This document shows, piece after piece, positions 7,920 to 16,564 of a stretch of 64,000 nt of DNA. How positions within the stretch are numbered: the stretch's first letter is position 1; each line of letters begins with the position of its first letter. Origin of the DNA: Shewanella sp. Isolate13 (lineage in GTDB: Bacteria > Pseudomonadota > Gammaproteobacteria > Enterobacterales > Shewanellaceae); the NCBI RefSeq assembly GCF_022398325.1, contig NZ_JAKEVD010000002.1, positions 17,123-81,122 on the forward strand, read 5' to 3'. Under the pieces are notes generated by a model. That model was given only the letters and a program-made list of their open reading frames with translations. It had not been told where the DNA came from and did not search any database. The position numbers and the translations under genes were made by a program.

Positions 7920-9470
7920 ATGATTAACAACTTAAACGCTTTATATAAAAGAGTGTTACTCGCAAGTATGGCAAGCGTATTGATCGCCTGTAGCTCCGAC
8001 AATGATGATGTCGTGACGCCTCCGCCAAGTGATAATAATTCGCCGATCGCTCAACCAACAACGGCCACCGCCATTGTTGGTACTCCGGTAATGGTTGATG
8101 CCATTGCTAACGACACTGATCCTGATGGCGATGCGCTAACGTTAACAGTCGTGGAGTTAATCGAAGGTTCAGGCACTGGGGTCATTAAAGACAACCAATT
8201 GCTGTTTACTCCAGTACAGCCTGGCACTGTTGTGTTTAGTTACACGGTTGCCGACCCGCAAGGTGCGACTGATGATTCAACCGTGACAATTAAGGTCTCT
8301 GCAGCAACTGAGACGGGTCACTTTGTGGGAACACAAACTTGTTTAACCTGCCATACAGATAAAGCGACCTTCTTAGAAACAGGCCATAACTTTAAGCTAA
8401 GCAAGATTGAAAACGGTGAGGCACCGCAGTTCCCGTTCTCATCGTTAGAAGGCTCGGTCGAGTTGCTTCATGGTGCGAAAAATAGTGCGGGTACACCGAA
8501 TAGTTGGGATGAGGTGAGCTATGTTATCGGTGGTTACTATCGCACCGCCATGTACATCGATAGCAATGGTTACATTCTTGCGGGCGAAGGTGTTCGAGCT
8601 GAATTACCTGAAAATGGTGAAGATTTTACGATAGACAATATCGTTCCTAATAATGCACATTTTCCAGTAGACGGACACTCATTCGATTGTGGTCACTGCC
8701 ATACAACCGGTTGGAAAGATTACACTCCAGACTCGCCTTTGAATCCAAACCATCAAGATGGTCTTGAAGGTATCGAAGGTACGTTTGAGATGACGGGGAT
8801 TCAGTGTGAAGCCTGCCATGGCGCTGGCGATAAGCATGTGAAGACTCAGTCTGCAGATGATATTGATCGTATTGCTAAGGGGCGCTATACCTCTGACTTA
8901 CAGCAAGCGGATATGGCGTTTGGTAAAGCGATCACCTGTGCTGAATGTCACAGCAAGAAGACCAACCGTAAGTTCCCAACCTTTATCAGTGAGCATAACC
9001 AAGACTTTGGTGGCGACAGTATCGGTGGTCGTACGATCCCTTATGATATTGGTGGTCGAGTTGCCGGTGATGCGCTATTAGGAATGGATGCCGATACGGG
9101 TGAGATCACAGGTAAGAAACAGGATATGGCGTGCCATACCTGTCATAATCCACATCAATCAAAGATTAATGATGACAAGCCGGGTCATGAGAATGCGATG
9201 CTGAAACAGTGCGTGGATTGTCACTACGACAAGCCGTTCACGCCAGAGCTTGAGATCCACAGCTTTGTGGCCAAGTGTGAAAGCTGTCATATGCCTAACA
9301 ACAAGCACTTCTTCAGGATTAATTTGGAATATCCAGCATCTAGTCCTGAGAACTTCTCCAAAGACGGTAAGTATGTTCAGCCTTGGAATACTTCAAAAGA
9401 CAGTTGCTCAAGCTGTCATAAAGAAGATTACGATGCCCGCGCAGCCTTAATTGAGAAGATGCATCAGTAA
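7920..9470 (+). CDS. Octaheme c-type cytochrome lipoprotein with N-terminal cadherin/Ig-like domain
   Basis: A 516-residue exported cytochrome. The start at 7920 is preferred over 7896 because AGGGA precedes it and a lipoprotein signal follows directly (lipobox LIAC, Cys24). Next comes a tandem-95/cadherin-like domain (about 35-127, with IANDTDPDGDALTL), then eight CXXCH heme sites: CLTCH, CGHCH, CEACH, CAECH, CHTCH, CVDCH, CESCH and CSSCH. Extra His residues, as in ETGHNFK, could be distal ligands. The hemes would be attached in the periplasm. The lipid anchor, with Ser rather than Asp at +2, points to the outer membrane. It is a clear paralogue of the protein at 61773-63449, with the same domain order and matching heme contexts (HCHTTGW, QCEACHGAG, CHMP). 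The electron-transfer partner is unknown. Confidence 0.93.
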   Translation: MINNLNALYKRVLLASMASVLIACSSDNDDVVTPPPSDNNSPIAQPTTATAIVGTPVMVDAIANDTDPDGDALTLTVVELIEGSGTGVIKDNQLLFTPVQPGTVVFSYTVADPQGATDDSTVTIKVSAATETGHFVGTQTCLTCHTDKATFLETGHNFKLSKIENGEAPQFPFSSLEGSVELLHGAKNSAGTPNSWDEVSYVIGGYYRTAMYIDSNGYILAGEGVRAELPENGEDFTIDNIVPNNAHFPVDGHSFDCGHCHTTGWKDYTPDSPLNPNHQDGLEGIEGTFEMTGIQCEACHGAGDKHVKTQSADDIDRIAKGRYTSDLQQADMAFGKAITCAECHSKKTNRKFPTFISEHNQDFGGDSIGGRTIPYDIGGRVAGDALLGMDADTGEITGKKQDMACHTCHNPHQSKINDDKPGHENAMLKQCVDCHYDKPFTPELEIHSFVAKCESCHMPNNKHFFRINLEYPASSPENFSKDGKYVQPWNTSKDSCSSCHKEDYDARAALIEKMHQ

Positions 9471-9492
9471 TAGAATAGATAAGTGCATTTTA

Positions 9493-9525
9493 AAGCCTCA
9501 ACTTAATAAAGTTGGGGCTTTTTTA
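9493..9525 (+). terminator. Rho-independent terminator after the first octaheme cytochrome
   Basis: AAGCCTCAACT pairs with AGTTGGGGCTT, followed by a T-run, 22 nt after the stop codon. It separates the cytochrome from the norVW unit. Confidence 0.85.
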
Positions 9526-9573
9526 TGAGTTATTTTTGGGTGTTAACGAGTAATGCTTATGTTTGAGGTGTTT

Positions 9574-9628
9574 GTCTTTTTGACTTTGCACCTGTCGTTT
9601 TGACATCACTTCCTGTTGTTGAAAAGAC
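9574..9628 (+). promoter_or_regulatory. Three NorR-type enhancer sites
   Basis: Three boxes fit the NorR core GT-N7-AC: GTCTTTTTGAC at 9574-9584, GTCGTTTTGAC at 9594-9604 and GTTGAAAAGAC at 9618-9628. They lie 56-110 bp upstream of a sigma-54 promoter and about 130-185 bp upstream of norV. E. coli norVW likewise carries three NorR sites upstream of its sigma-54 promoter. No norR gene lies in the window; the regulator must be encoded elsewhere. Confidence 0.8.
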
Positions 9629-9682
9629 AATCTTATTTCTGCTTTATATTTAAAATACCCAGTAAATCAATGAGGTAAAAGT

Positions 9683-9698
9683 TGGCACATTCGCTGCT
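9683..9698 (+). promoter_or_regulatory. Sigma-54 (-24/-12) promoter of norVW
   Basis: TGGCACATTCGCTGCT matches the sigma-54 consensus, with GG at 9684-9685 and GC at 9696-9697 separated by exactly 10 nt, and it lies 59 nt ahead of the norV start. The sigma factor itself (rpoN) is encoded at 48536-49999. Together with the upstream GT-N7-AC boxes, this makes NO-dependent, NorR-activated transcription the most likely control. Confidence 0.85.
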
Positions 9699-9756
9699 AT
9701 TACAAGATCAGGTTTAGTGTAAGTGCACTAATTAAATTTTAGTAATAGGTGACAAT

Positions 9757-11280
9757 ATGACAATTCATGTCAAAAACAACATTCATTGGGTAGGGCAACG
9801 TGACTGGGAAGTGCAAGACTTCCATGGTACTGAGTACAAGATGACTAAAGGTACCAGTTACAACAGCTATCTTATTCGTGAGCAGAAGACTGTATTGATT
9901 GATACTGTCGACCATAGATTTAGTCAGCAGTTCATTCAAAATCTAGAGATGGAGATCGATCTTAATCAGATCGATTACATCATCATAAACCATGCCGAAG
10001 AAGACCATTCAGGTGCGCTGGTTGCGTTAATGGCAAAGATCCCCAATACGCCAATTTATTGCACCGAAAATGCCGTGGATTCGATCGTCGGCCATCACCA
10101 TCATCCTGAATGGAATTTCAATATAGTTAAAACTGGCGACACCTTGGATATCGGTAACGGCAAGCAGCTTATCTTTATCGAGGCGCCGATGCTGCACTGG
10201 CCTGATAGTATGATGACCTATCAAACTGGCGATGCTGTGCTGTACAGCAACGATGCGTTTGGCCAGCACTATTGCGATGAGCGCCTGTTTAACGATGAAG
10301 TGGATCAAACGGAGTTAATGGATCAATGCTTGCGCTATTACTCTAATATTTTAACGCCATTTAGTGCATTGGTGACGGCTAAGATCCATGAGGTATTAAG
10401 CTTTAATTTACCTGTCGATATGATAGCGACCTCTCACGGCATCGTATGGCGTGACAATCCTGCCCAGATCATTCATCAGTATCTTGAGTGGGCCGATAAC
10501 TATCGAGAAGATCGCATCACGCTTTTCTATGACTCGATGTCGAACAATACTCGCATGATGGCCGATGCGATCGCCCAAGGGATCCATGATGTCGATCCCA
10601 GCGTTGCCGTTAAGGTATTTAATGTGTCGCGCCAAGACAAGAATGACATTCTTGCCAGTATCTTCAGGTCGAAAGGGATCTTGGTGGGTTCATCAACCAT
10701 GAATAATGTGATGATGCCCAAAGTGGCCGGCATGCTGGAAGAGATCACTGGTCTGCGCTTTAAAAATAAGAAGGCCGCAGCTTTTGGGAGCTTTGGCTGG
10801 AATGGTGGTGCGGTTGACCGCATTCATACACGCCTTACCGATGCTGGGTTTGAGACGAGTTACGGTATGAAAACCAAGTGGCGCCCCGATGGCAAGGCGA
10901 TGCGTGAATGTCGCGAATATGGCCAACACATTGCAAAGCAGTGGGCGTTGAGGGATCTATCTGAGCCATTAAAGCAGAAGATCGTTAACCCAGCTCCGAC
11001 AGCCCAAGAAATCAGTACTCAAGAGGCTGATGACAAAGAGCCTGTACAGCAACAAGCAGCCGTTGAGTCATTCACTCCCGAAGCTGAAGTTGCGATAAGC
11101 CCCGAGCTCGATACGCAAAGCATGGTGTGCACCGTGTGTAACTGGGTGTATGACCCTGCTATTGGTGAGCCGAATCAAAATGTTGCCCCAGGCACTACTT
11201 GGTCAGATGTTGCTGTAGATTTTCTCTGCCCAGAATGTGGCTTAGGCAAAGATGTGTTTTTGCCTACCAAGGGAGCTTAA
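9757..11280 (+). CDS. norV: Anaerobic nitric oxide reductase flavorubredoxin NorV
   Basis: A 507-residue cytoplasmic enzyme that reduces NO to N2O using electrons from NorW. It has three domains: a metallo-beta-lactamase-like diiron domain (about 1-250), a flavodoxin domain binding FMN (about 254-395), and a C-terminal rubredoxin (about 455-507). All diiron ligands sit at the same numbers as in E. coli NorV: His79, Glu81, Asp83, His84, His147, Asp166 and His227. The rubredoxin iron would be held by Cys458, Cys461, Cys491 and Cys494. It is longer than the E. coli protein (479 residues) because of a Gln/Glu-rich linker at about 412-455. norW starts 1 nt after its stop codon. Confidence 0.97.
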   Translation: MTIHVKNNIHWVGQRDWEVQDFHGTEYKMTKGTSYNSYLIREQKTVLIDTVDHRFSQQFIQNLEMEIDLNQIDYIIINHAEEDHSGALVALMAKIPNTPIYCTENAVDSIVGHHHHPEWNFNIVKTGDTLDIGNGKQLIFIEAPMLHWPDSMMTYQTGDAVLYSNDAFGQHYCDERLFNDEVDQTELMDQCLRYYSNILTPFSALVTAKIHEVLSFNLPVDMIATSHGIVWRDNPAQIIHQYLEWADNYREDRITLFYDSMSNNTRMMADAIAQGIHDVDPSVAVKVFNVSRQDKNDILASIFRSKGILVGSSTMNNVMMPKVAGMLEEITGLRFKNKKAAAFGSFGWNGGAVDRIHTRLTDAGFETSYGMKTKWRPDGKAMRECREYGQHIAKQWALRDLSEPLKQKIVNPAPTAQEISTQEADDKEPVQQQAAVESFTPEAEVAISPELDTQSMVCTVCNWVYDPAIGEPNQNVAPGTTWSDVAVDFLCPECGLGKDVFLPTKGA

Positions 11281-11281
11281 G

Positions 11282-12445
11282 ATGAGTCAGCAAACACAAG
11301 CCCCCATAATCATTATCGGCAGTGGTTTTGCTGCGTATCAATTGATCAAAGCGATCAGACGTAGCGATCTTACCACCGCAATTCAGGTATTTAGTTGTGA
11401 TAGTGGTGATGATTATAACAAGCCAGATCTTAGCCATGTGGCTTCTAAAAAGCAGCTTGCTAGCGATCTAATTAGGGCGACAGGCGCAGCTATGGCCACC
11501 GAGTTTGATTTTGAGCTATGGGCTAATACAAGAGTTGATGCAATAGAGCCTGATTGCCATAGGATCTTGGTGGCTGATCAAGCTTACCCGTATTCCAAGT
11601 TGGTATTGGCAACGGGGGCTAAAGCCTTTATTCCGCCTATGTCAGGTAATGCCATCGACAGAGTTATGACCCTAAATAGCTTGCAAGAGTACCAAGCGGT
11701 AGAGCAACAACTTGCGCTGGCTAAGCGCATACTCGTGATAGGTGGAGGTTTGATAGGCGCAGAGTTATCGATGGATCTGGCGAGTGCAGGGAAAAAGGTG
11801 ATGACTGTCGATCCCTGCGATCGTTTGATGGCTAACTTATTGCCTGAGTACATTGCCCTGCAGCTGGGCAAAAAGATGCAAGGATTGGGAGTGGAGCTGG
11901 CGCTTAATGATAGTGTTGTTGCGCTTAATCACACTAGCGATAGTACTAGTGGGAGTTCTTCAATCCTTGCCAAGTTAGCCTCTAATCGGCAAACAGAGGT
12001 CGATATGGTGATCTCTGCCGCGGGACTCATGCCCAATATCGCGTTGGCGCAGCGAGCGGGCATTGCTGTTGGCCGCGGGATTATAGTGGACGGTTTTCTA
12101 CAAACTTCGGCGGCCGATATATTTGCTTTGGGAGATTGCGCCGAGATAGATGGCAAAGTATTGGCTTACCTACAGCCAGCGCTGCTCAGTGCGAATGCGT
12201 TAGCAAAAACCTTATTGGGTCAGGCGACAAAGTTGGAGCTTCCCGCGATGTTAGTGAAGATCAAAACGCCACATTATCCCATTCAGCTAGGGGGAAACAC
12301 AGTAGTGGGCATCCAACGCTGGCAGATGGAGATTGATGCTGAAGGTTGTAGTGTTAATGCGTTAAATGCTGAGGGGACGTTACAGGGCTTTGTCGTTGCC
12401 GAGCAACATATGAATAGAGCCTTCTCGCTGTTGAAATCGCTATAG
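11282..12445 (+). CDS. norW: NADH:flavorubredoxin reductase NorW
   Basis: A 387-residue FAD enzyme that passes electrons from NADH to the rubredoxin domain of NorV. Two dinucleotide-binding loops are visible: the FAD loop IIGSGFAAYQ at the N terminus and the NAD loop VIGGGLIGAE near residue 152. The late FAD motif DIFALGDCAEI is also present. The start at 11282 is chosen because GGGAGC at the end of norV gives a ribosome site and the protein then begins at the usual place; an upstream in-frame start at 11252 lies inside norV. It is co-transcribed with norV from the sigma-54 promoter. Confidence 0.95.
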   Translation: MSQQTQAPIIIIGSGFAAYQLIKAIRRSDLTTAIQVFSCDSGDDYNKPDLSHVASKKQLASDLIRATGAAMATEFDFELWANTRVDAIEPDCHRILVADQAYPYSKLVLATGAKAFIPPMSGNAIDRVMTLNSLQEYQAVEQQLALAKRILVIGGGLIGAELSMDLASAGKKVMTVDPCDRLMANLLPEYIALQLGKKMQGLGVELALNDSVVALNHTSDSTSGSSSILAKLASNRQTEVDMVISAAGLMPNIALAQRAGIAVGRGIIVDGFLQTSAADIFALGDCAEIDGKVLAYLQPALLSANALAKTLLGQATKLELPAMLVKIKTPHYPIQLGGNTVVGIQRWQMEIDAEGCSVNALNAEGTLQGFVVAEQHMNRAFSLLKSL

Positions 12446-12478
12446 CTTTCAATAGATTTAAACAATTTTGTATTGCAG

Positions 12479-12511
12479 ATGTTGCTGTAAGTAAATCGCT
12501 GACAGCAACAT
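12479..12511 (+). repeat. Perfect 10-bp inverted repeat in the norW-yeaR-like gap
   Basis: ATGTTGCTGT (12479-12488) and ACAGCAACAT (12502-12511) pair perfectly around 13 nt, ending just before the ribosome site of the YeaR-like gene. There is no T-run, so a protein-binding site or a translation-controlling hairpin is more likely than a terminator. Confidence 0.7.
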
Positions 12512-12528
12512 ATCCTGAGGAGTTAAAT

Positions 12529-12864
12529 ATGAGCCATTTACGGATCCCTAAAAATTGGACCATTCAGCGTTCAACCGGCTTTTTTACTAAGGAAAATGTG
12601 CCGGCGGCCCTGCTGGGTCATCACAATACGGCAGAAGGCGTATTTGGTCAGCTATGTGTGATGGAGGGGCAGGTTACTTACTATGGTTTTGCTAATAGTG
12701 AAGAGACTGAAGCTGAGGTGAAAGTAGTGATTAATGCAGGGCAGTTTGTTACGAGTCCTCCCCAGTATTGGCATCGTATTGAGCTAAGTGATGATGCTCA
12801 ATTCAATATTAATTTCTGGTCAGAGTCAGATAAATCAAATAAGCCAATGTTTCACACTAAGTAG
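12529..12864 (+). CDS. YeaR/TehB-like DUF1971 protein
   Basis: A 111-residue single-domain cupin-like protein with the family pattern VPAALLGHHNTAEGVFGQL and PPQYWHRIEL. E. coli YeaR, of the same family, is induced by nitrate and nitric oxide, and its biochemical role is unresolved. A strong ribosome site (GAGGAG) lies 7 nt before the ATG. It lies 83 nt downstream of norW on the same strand and is followed by a terminator, so it probably belongs to the NO-response unit or is controlled in parallel with it. Confidence 0.85.
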   Translation: MSHLRIPKNWTIQRSTGFFTKENVPAALLGHHNTAEGVFGQLCVMEGQVTYYGFANSEETEAEVKVVINAGQFVTSPPQYWHRIELSDDAQFNINFWSESDKSNKPMFHTK

Positions 12865-12908
12865 GCTTAGAATAGTTAAGATAAGTAGCCTATGAACGAA
12901 TAAGAAAA

Positions 12909-12933
12909 GAAGTCAGCCCTTGCTGACTTTTTT
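12909..12933 (+). terminator. Rho-independent terminator after the YeaR-like gene
   Basis: AAGTCAGC-CCTT-GCTGACTT is a compact hairpin followed by T residues, closing the norV-norW-yeaR-like unit. Confidence 0.85.
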
Positions 12934-13071
12934 GTTTGTGGGTGACAGAAATTTGACTTTTATTGTGACATTTTAGTTATTAAACTAGATTGTATGCGAT
13001 TGTTTTATCTTTACTTATTTTATTTTACACCGACGTAGCTGCAAATTTAACCATCACTTATAAAAGTGTTG

Positions 13072-13116
13072 CCTGAGTCGTGGAAATAACATCGACTCGG
13101 GTTATACTCCACGCCC
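13072..13116 (+). repeat. Overlapping hairpin-forming repeats upstream of the binding-protein gene
   Basis: CCTGAGTCG (13072-13080) can pair with CGACTCGGG (13093-13101, one G-U), while CGTGGA (13079-13084) can pair with TCCACG (about 13108-13113). The two pairings are mutually exclusive in part. They lie about 45-85 nt before the gene at 13159. Weak, but it could be an attenuator-like leader. Confidence 0.35.
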
Positions 13117-13158
13117 GTCATTCAAGCTAAACGCTCCCTAAGATGTGAGACTTTTACG

Positions 13159-14097
13159 ATGAGGCTCCAAGTAAAATCAAGGTTTCTACCCCTGCTAGCA
13201 TTGCTGGTTACTTTTGGCATTTCGGCGACCCAAGTCATGGCAAGGGATTTAGCCGAAGTTAAAGCTGAAGGGGTGTTGCGTCACCTAGGGGTACCCTATG
13301 CAAACTTCGTTTCTCAGTACTCGGAAGGCAACAAGATCACTCATAGTGGCCTCGATATTGAGCTAATGCAAAACTTCGCTCGTCACCTTGGAGTGGAATA
13401 TCAGTTTATTCCCGCCACATGGACAACGGTTTTTGGCATGCTGACAGGGCGTAATGGTCAGTTCATTAATAATAGAGTCGTCTATGGCGAACCTGAGCCG
13501 ATAATCGGCGATGTGATTGCTAATGGTTTTACCGTTTTAGATTGGCGTGAGGAGATTGTGGCTTTCTCCGATGATTACTTTCCCTCTGCGGTTTGGCTGG
13601 TTGCGCGCACTGAGTCAGAGCTGAACCCAATTAATCCCAGTGGCTCTGAGTTGGATGATGTTTTAACCGTGAAGAAGATGCTGCGTCAGCGAGATATCAT
13701 CGCCATGAAGCAATCTTGTCTCGATCCCGACCTATATGATCTGTACGGCACTCAAGCCAATGTTATTTTACCCGCTAAGCAATTACAGCTTAATGAAATG
13801 GTACCATTTCTACTCAGTGTTAAGGCCGAGGCAACCCTACTAGATGTTGCAGATTCACTGATTGCGATAGATAAGTGGCCAAATGAGATTAAGATTATTG
13901 GTCCCATCTCCGAAGAGCAGCGAATGGCGGTGGGTTTTCGCAAAGACTCGCCACAGCTTCGACAAGCCTTCAACCAGTATTTGAAACAGATCCGCGCAGA
14001 CGGTAGCTATAACAAGTTAGTGAAGAAGCATTACCCTACAGTGTTTCATTACTACCAAGACTATTTTGATAAAGCGGCATTAGATGCCAAAAAGTAA
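13159..14097 (+). CDS. Periplasmic substrate-binding protein, family 3
   Basis: A 312-residue exported protein: signal peptide with cleavage after about residue 28 (ATQVMA), then a bacterial extracellular solute-binding domain family 3 fold (LGVPYANFVSQ, SGLDIELMQNFARHLGVEYQF, SYNKLVKKHYP). No permease or ATPase follows. Instead, its 3' end overlaps a membrane GGDEF-EAL gene. This suggests that it delivers a periplasmic signal to that protein rather than feeding a transporter. The ligand is unknown. Confidence 0.85.
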   Translation: MRLQVKSRFLPLLALLVTFGISATQVMARDLAEVKAEGVLRHLGVPYANFVSQYSEGNKITHSGLDIELMQNFARHLGVEYQFIPATWTTVFGMLTGRNGQFINNRVVYGEPEPIIGDVIANGFTVLDWREEIVAFSDDYFPSAVWLVARTESELNPINPSGSELDDVLTVKKMLRQRDIIAMKQSCLDPDLYDLYGTQANVILPAKQLQLNEMVPFLLSVKAEATLLDVADSLIAIDKWPNEIKIIGPISEEQRMAVGFRKDSPQLRQAFNQYLKQIRADGSYNKLVKKHYPTVFHYYQDYFDKAALDAKK

Positions 14098-16453
14098 CAT
14101 GAAACAGTTCAAATGGTTTAACAGCAAAACTGCTATCATCATTGCAGGTATCTTACTGAGTGCCTATTTAATTCTTATTTTGACCGTCACCAATTTGGGC
14201 CAGAGTCGATTAAAAGAGTCACAAAACAGTGCGCTTAATCTAAGAGTTAGTAATTACACGGAAAACTTAAGTTTTTTCATCGATGCTAGTGAAAAGAATA
14301 TTGCTAATCTGAGCATGAAACGGGACGTCAGTACCTACTTCTCTAATTTAGCCGCAGGTATGTCGTTGCAGTATGGCTTAGGTTCTAGCCTATTTAACCT
14401 AACTCGAACCATAGATAACTTTACTCAGTCGAATAAGATGGATGGCCAACTTATTTACTCTCGGGTGTTGATCGTGGGGGTAGGCGAAAGTGTCATTGTC
14501 GATACTCAGCCAGATAGTGCTTTTGATATCAGTCAGCTACCTTTTAAGGAGATGGAGGCCCTTAGTCATAAGATCTTGGTCGTATCTGGTGAGGATGGAC
14601 CTGATATTCATTTGCTGCAGACTATCTATCATCAGAATAAGCCCGTAGCGATCTTAGTGGCGAGCCTAAATACAGATGTGCTGATCCGTATGTTGTCGAC
14701 ACAAGAGCACCACGATAGCGGCAGTTGCTTAACCTTAGTGACGCCTGTTGGAGACATTGTTGTGTGGAACTCTCTCAACGGTTGTGTCTCAGACCGCGAG
14801 CTTGGCACGACGAGCTACTATAGTGAAACCTCAAGGATCATCTACTTTGAGAAGAAGGTTGTTTCGACCCCTTTTCTATTAGAGAGTTGGTTTGAGCCTG
14901 TCAGTGAGCAAGATATTTTTACATCGGCTTGGTTTATTGCCGCAATCTCCCTATTGGCACTGCCAGTATTTATGGGGCTTATCTACCTGATGCGGATCAA
15001 TAACGCTAACTTAGTGCTGCAGACCCAAGTTGAGCTATCTTCCGAGCAACAGCAGAAGTTGGCAATACAAAACACTCAGCTACATGAAGAGATCACTAAG
15101 CGTAAGGCATCGGAAAGCAAGCTTGCCTATCAAGCGACCCATGATGAACTGACCAATTTGGCTAATCGTACCCATGGTATGGCTCGTCTGCAGGAAGCGA
15201 TTCGTGCAGCGCATGCGACACAGACGCAAATTCTGTTGTTGTTTATCGACTTGGATAACTTTAAGCAAGTGAATGATACAGAGGGGCACCATGCAGGGGA
15301 TCTGTTATTAAAGCAAACTAGCGAGCGGCTGCTTAGATCTGTACGCAGTACCGATATCGTGGCACGTTTAGGTGGTGATGAGTTCTTGGTTATCGTGCCC
15401 GATATTCAGCACCAAGACTCTGCCAAACTGGTCGCGAGTAGTATTCTATCTGTGTTTGAAAAACCGTTTCATATCGAGCAGCAAGAGTTTTTTGTTTCGA
15501 CCAGTATTGGTATGTCTATTTACCCTAAAGATGGCAAAAATGCTGCGACACTATTAAAGCGCGCCGATACTGCGCTATATAGCGTCAAGGATATGGGCCG
15601 AAACGGGTTTAGTTTCTATGATGAGAGCATGAACCTTGATGTGCAGCGAAACTTTGCGCTCAATGTCCGTTTGCATCAGGCTATTCAGCAAGGCGATATC
15701 GAGATCTACTATCAACCGATACTGGACTTGAGCAGCCGTGAAATTGTCGCAGCCGAAGCCTTGATGCGCTGGACCGATAGTGAGCTTGGTTTTGTCTCGC
15801 CTGAGGACTTTATTCCGCTTGCGGAGAAAAACGGCCTTATTCATCGGCTCGGTGACATAGTATTGCTTGAGGCGTGCACTCAGGCTGCGGCGTGGCAAGC
15901 AATTAGCCCTATTAAGATTGCAATTAACTTTTCTAGTGTTCAGTTTAGGTATTGCGAGCAATTGCAGTCGCGTATCGTCGATATATTGCTACAGACAGGT
16001 TTGCCCGCAAGTCAGTTGGATATGGAGGTGACAGAGAGTTTGTTGATAGAGCAAGATCACGCCTTGATGAAGATGCTATCTTATCTTAAGCAACTCGGTG
16101 TTGGTTTATCTATCGATGATTTCGGCACTGGCTATTCGGCGCTCAGTTACTTACAGAAGTTTGCATTTACTAAGTTAAAAATTGATCGAGCATTTATTAA
16201 TAATATGACCACCTGTTCATCGGACGCATCTTTGGTATCGGCGATATTGGCGATGGCTAAGTCGTTACAGCTTAAAGTGGTTGCCGAGGGGATCGAAACT
16301 GAGCAGCAAGCGACTTTTTTACAGCAGCGTAGTTGTGAGTATGGTCAAGGCTACCTCTTTAGTCGCCCGGTCCCAGCGGCTGAGTTTACTCGTCTGCTAT
16401 TGCGGCAGCAGCACAATATTGGTCTGGTTGAAAGAGTAGAGCAGGCTGGTTAA
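14084..16453 (+). CDS. Membrane GGDEF-EAL protein (c-di-GMP synthesis and/or hydrolysis)
   Basis: A 789-residue protein: transmembrane helix at about 16-36, periplasmic CACHE-like sensor of about 240 residues, second transmembrane helix at about 282-302, coiled coil (310-345), GGDEF domain with intact GGDEF at 430-434 and an I-site RSTD at 421-424, then an EAL domain with EAL at 558-560 and DDFGTGYS further on. Both catalytic signatures look intact, so it could be bifunctional. It overlaps the binding-protein gene by 14 nt from the ATG at 14084; an alternative ATG at 14099 would leave a 1-nt gap. Coupling suggests that the binding protein is its periplasmic sensor. The c-di-GMP riboswitch at 1469-1562 is one possible target, by inference only. 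Confidence 0.95.
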   Translation: MPKSNMKQFKWFNSKTAIIIAGILLSAYLILILTVTNLGQSRLKESQNSALNLRVSNYTENLSFFIDASEKNIANLSMKRDVSTYFSNLAAGMSLQYGLGSSLFNLTRTIDNFTQSNKMDGQLIYSRVLIVGVGESVIVDTQPDSAFDISQLPFKEMEALSHKILVVSGEDGPDIHLLQTIYHQNKPVAILVASLNTDVLIRMLSTQEHHDSGSCLTLVTPVGDIVVWNSLNGCVSDRELGTTSYYSETSRIIYFEKKVVSTPFLLESWFEPVSEQDIFTSAWFIAAISLLALPVFMGLIYLMRINNANLVLQTQVELSSEQQQKLAIQNTQLHEEITKRKASESKLAYQATHDELTNLANRTHGMARLQEAIRAAHATQTQILLLFIDLDNFKQVNDTEGHHAGDLLLKQTSERLLRSVRSTDIVARLGGDEFLVIVPDIQHQDSAKLVASSILSVFEKPFHIEQQEFFVSTSIGMSIYPKDGKNAATLLKRADTALYSVKDMGRNGFSFYDESMNLDVQRNFALNVRLHQAIQQGDIEIYYQPILDLSSREIVAAEALMRWTDSELGFVSPEDFIPLAEKNGLIHRLGDIVLLEACTQAAAWQAISPIKIAINFSSVQFRYCEQLQSRIVDILLQTGLPASQLDMEVTESLLIEQDHALMKMLSYLKQLGVGLSIDDFGTGYSALSYLQKFAFTKLKIDRAFINNMTTCSSDASLVSAILAMAKSLQLKVVAEGIETEQQATFLQQRSCEYGQGYLFSRPVPAAEFTRLLLRQQHNIGLVERVEQAG

Positions 16454-16504
16454 GTCATGGGCGATAGGTATCGCTCCTCTCCTCGTAGGCTCAATTTTGT
16501 GATA

Positions 16505-16553
16505 AAAAAACGGCCCGATTTGTTATTTTTAACAATAACAAACGGGCCGTTTT
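16505..16553. terminator. Bidirectional terminator between convergent genes
   Basis: AACGGCCCG-TTTGTTATT and AATAACAAA-CGGGCCGTT form a long stem flanked by A-run and T-run, so it can serve both the GGDEF-EAL gene (plus) and the class V aminotransferase (minus). Confidence 0.85.
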
Positions 16554-16564
16554 CTATATATGGG

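Noticed and set aside
15575..15961. 128-residue minus-strand frame inside the GGDEF-EAL gene
   Set aside because: A shadow of the coding strand with no ribosome site or recognisable domain.
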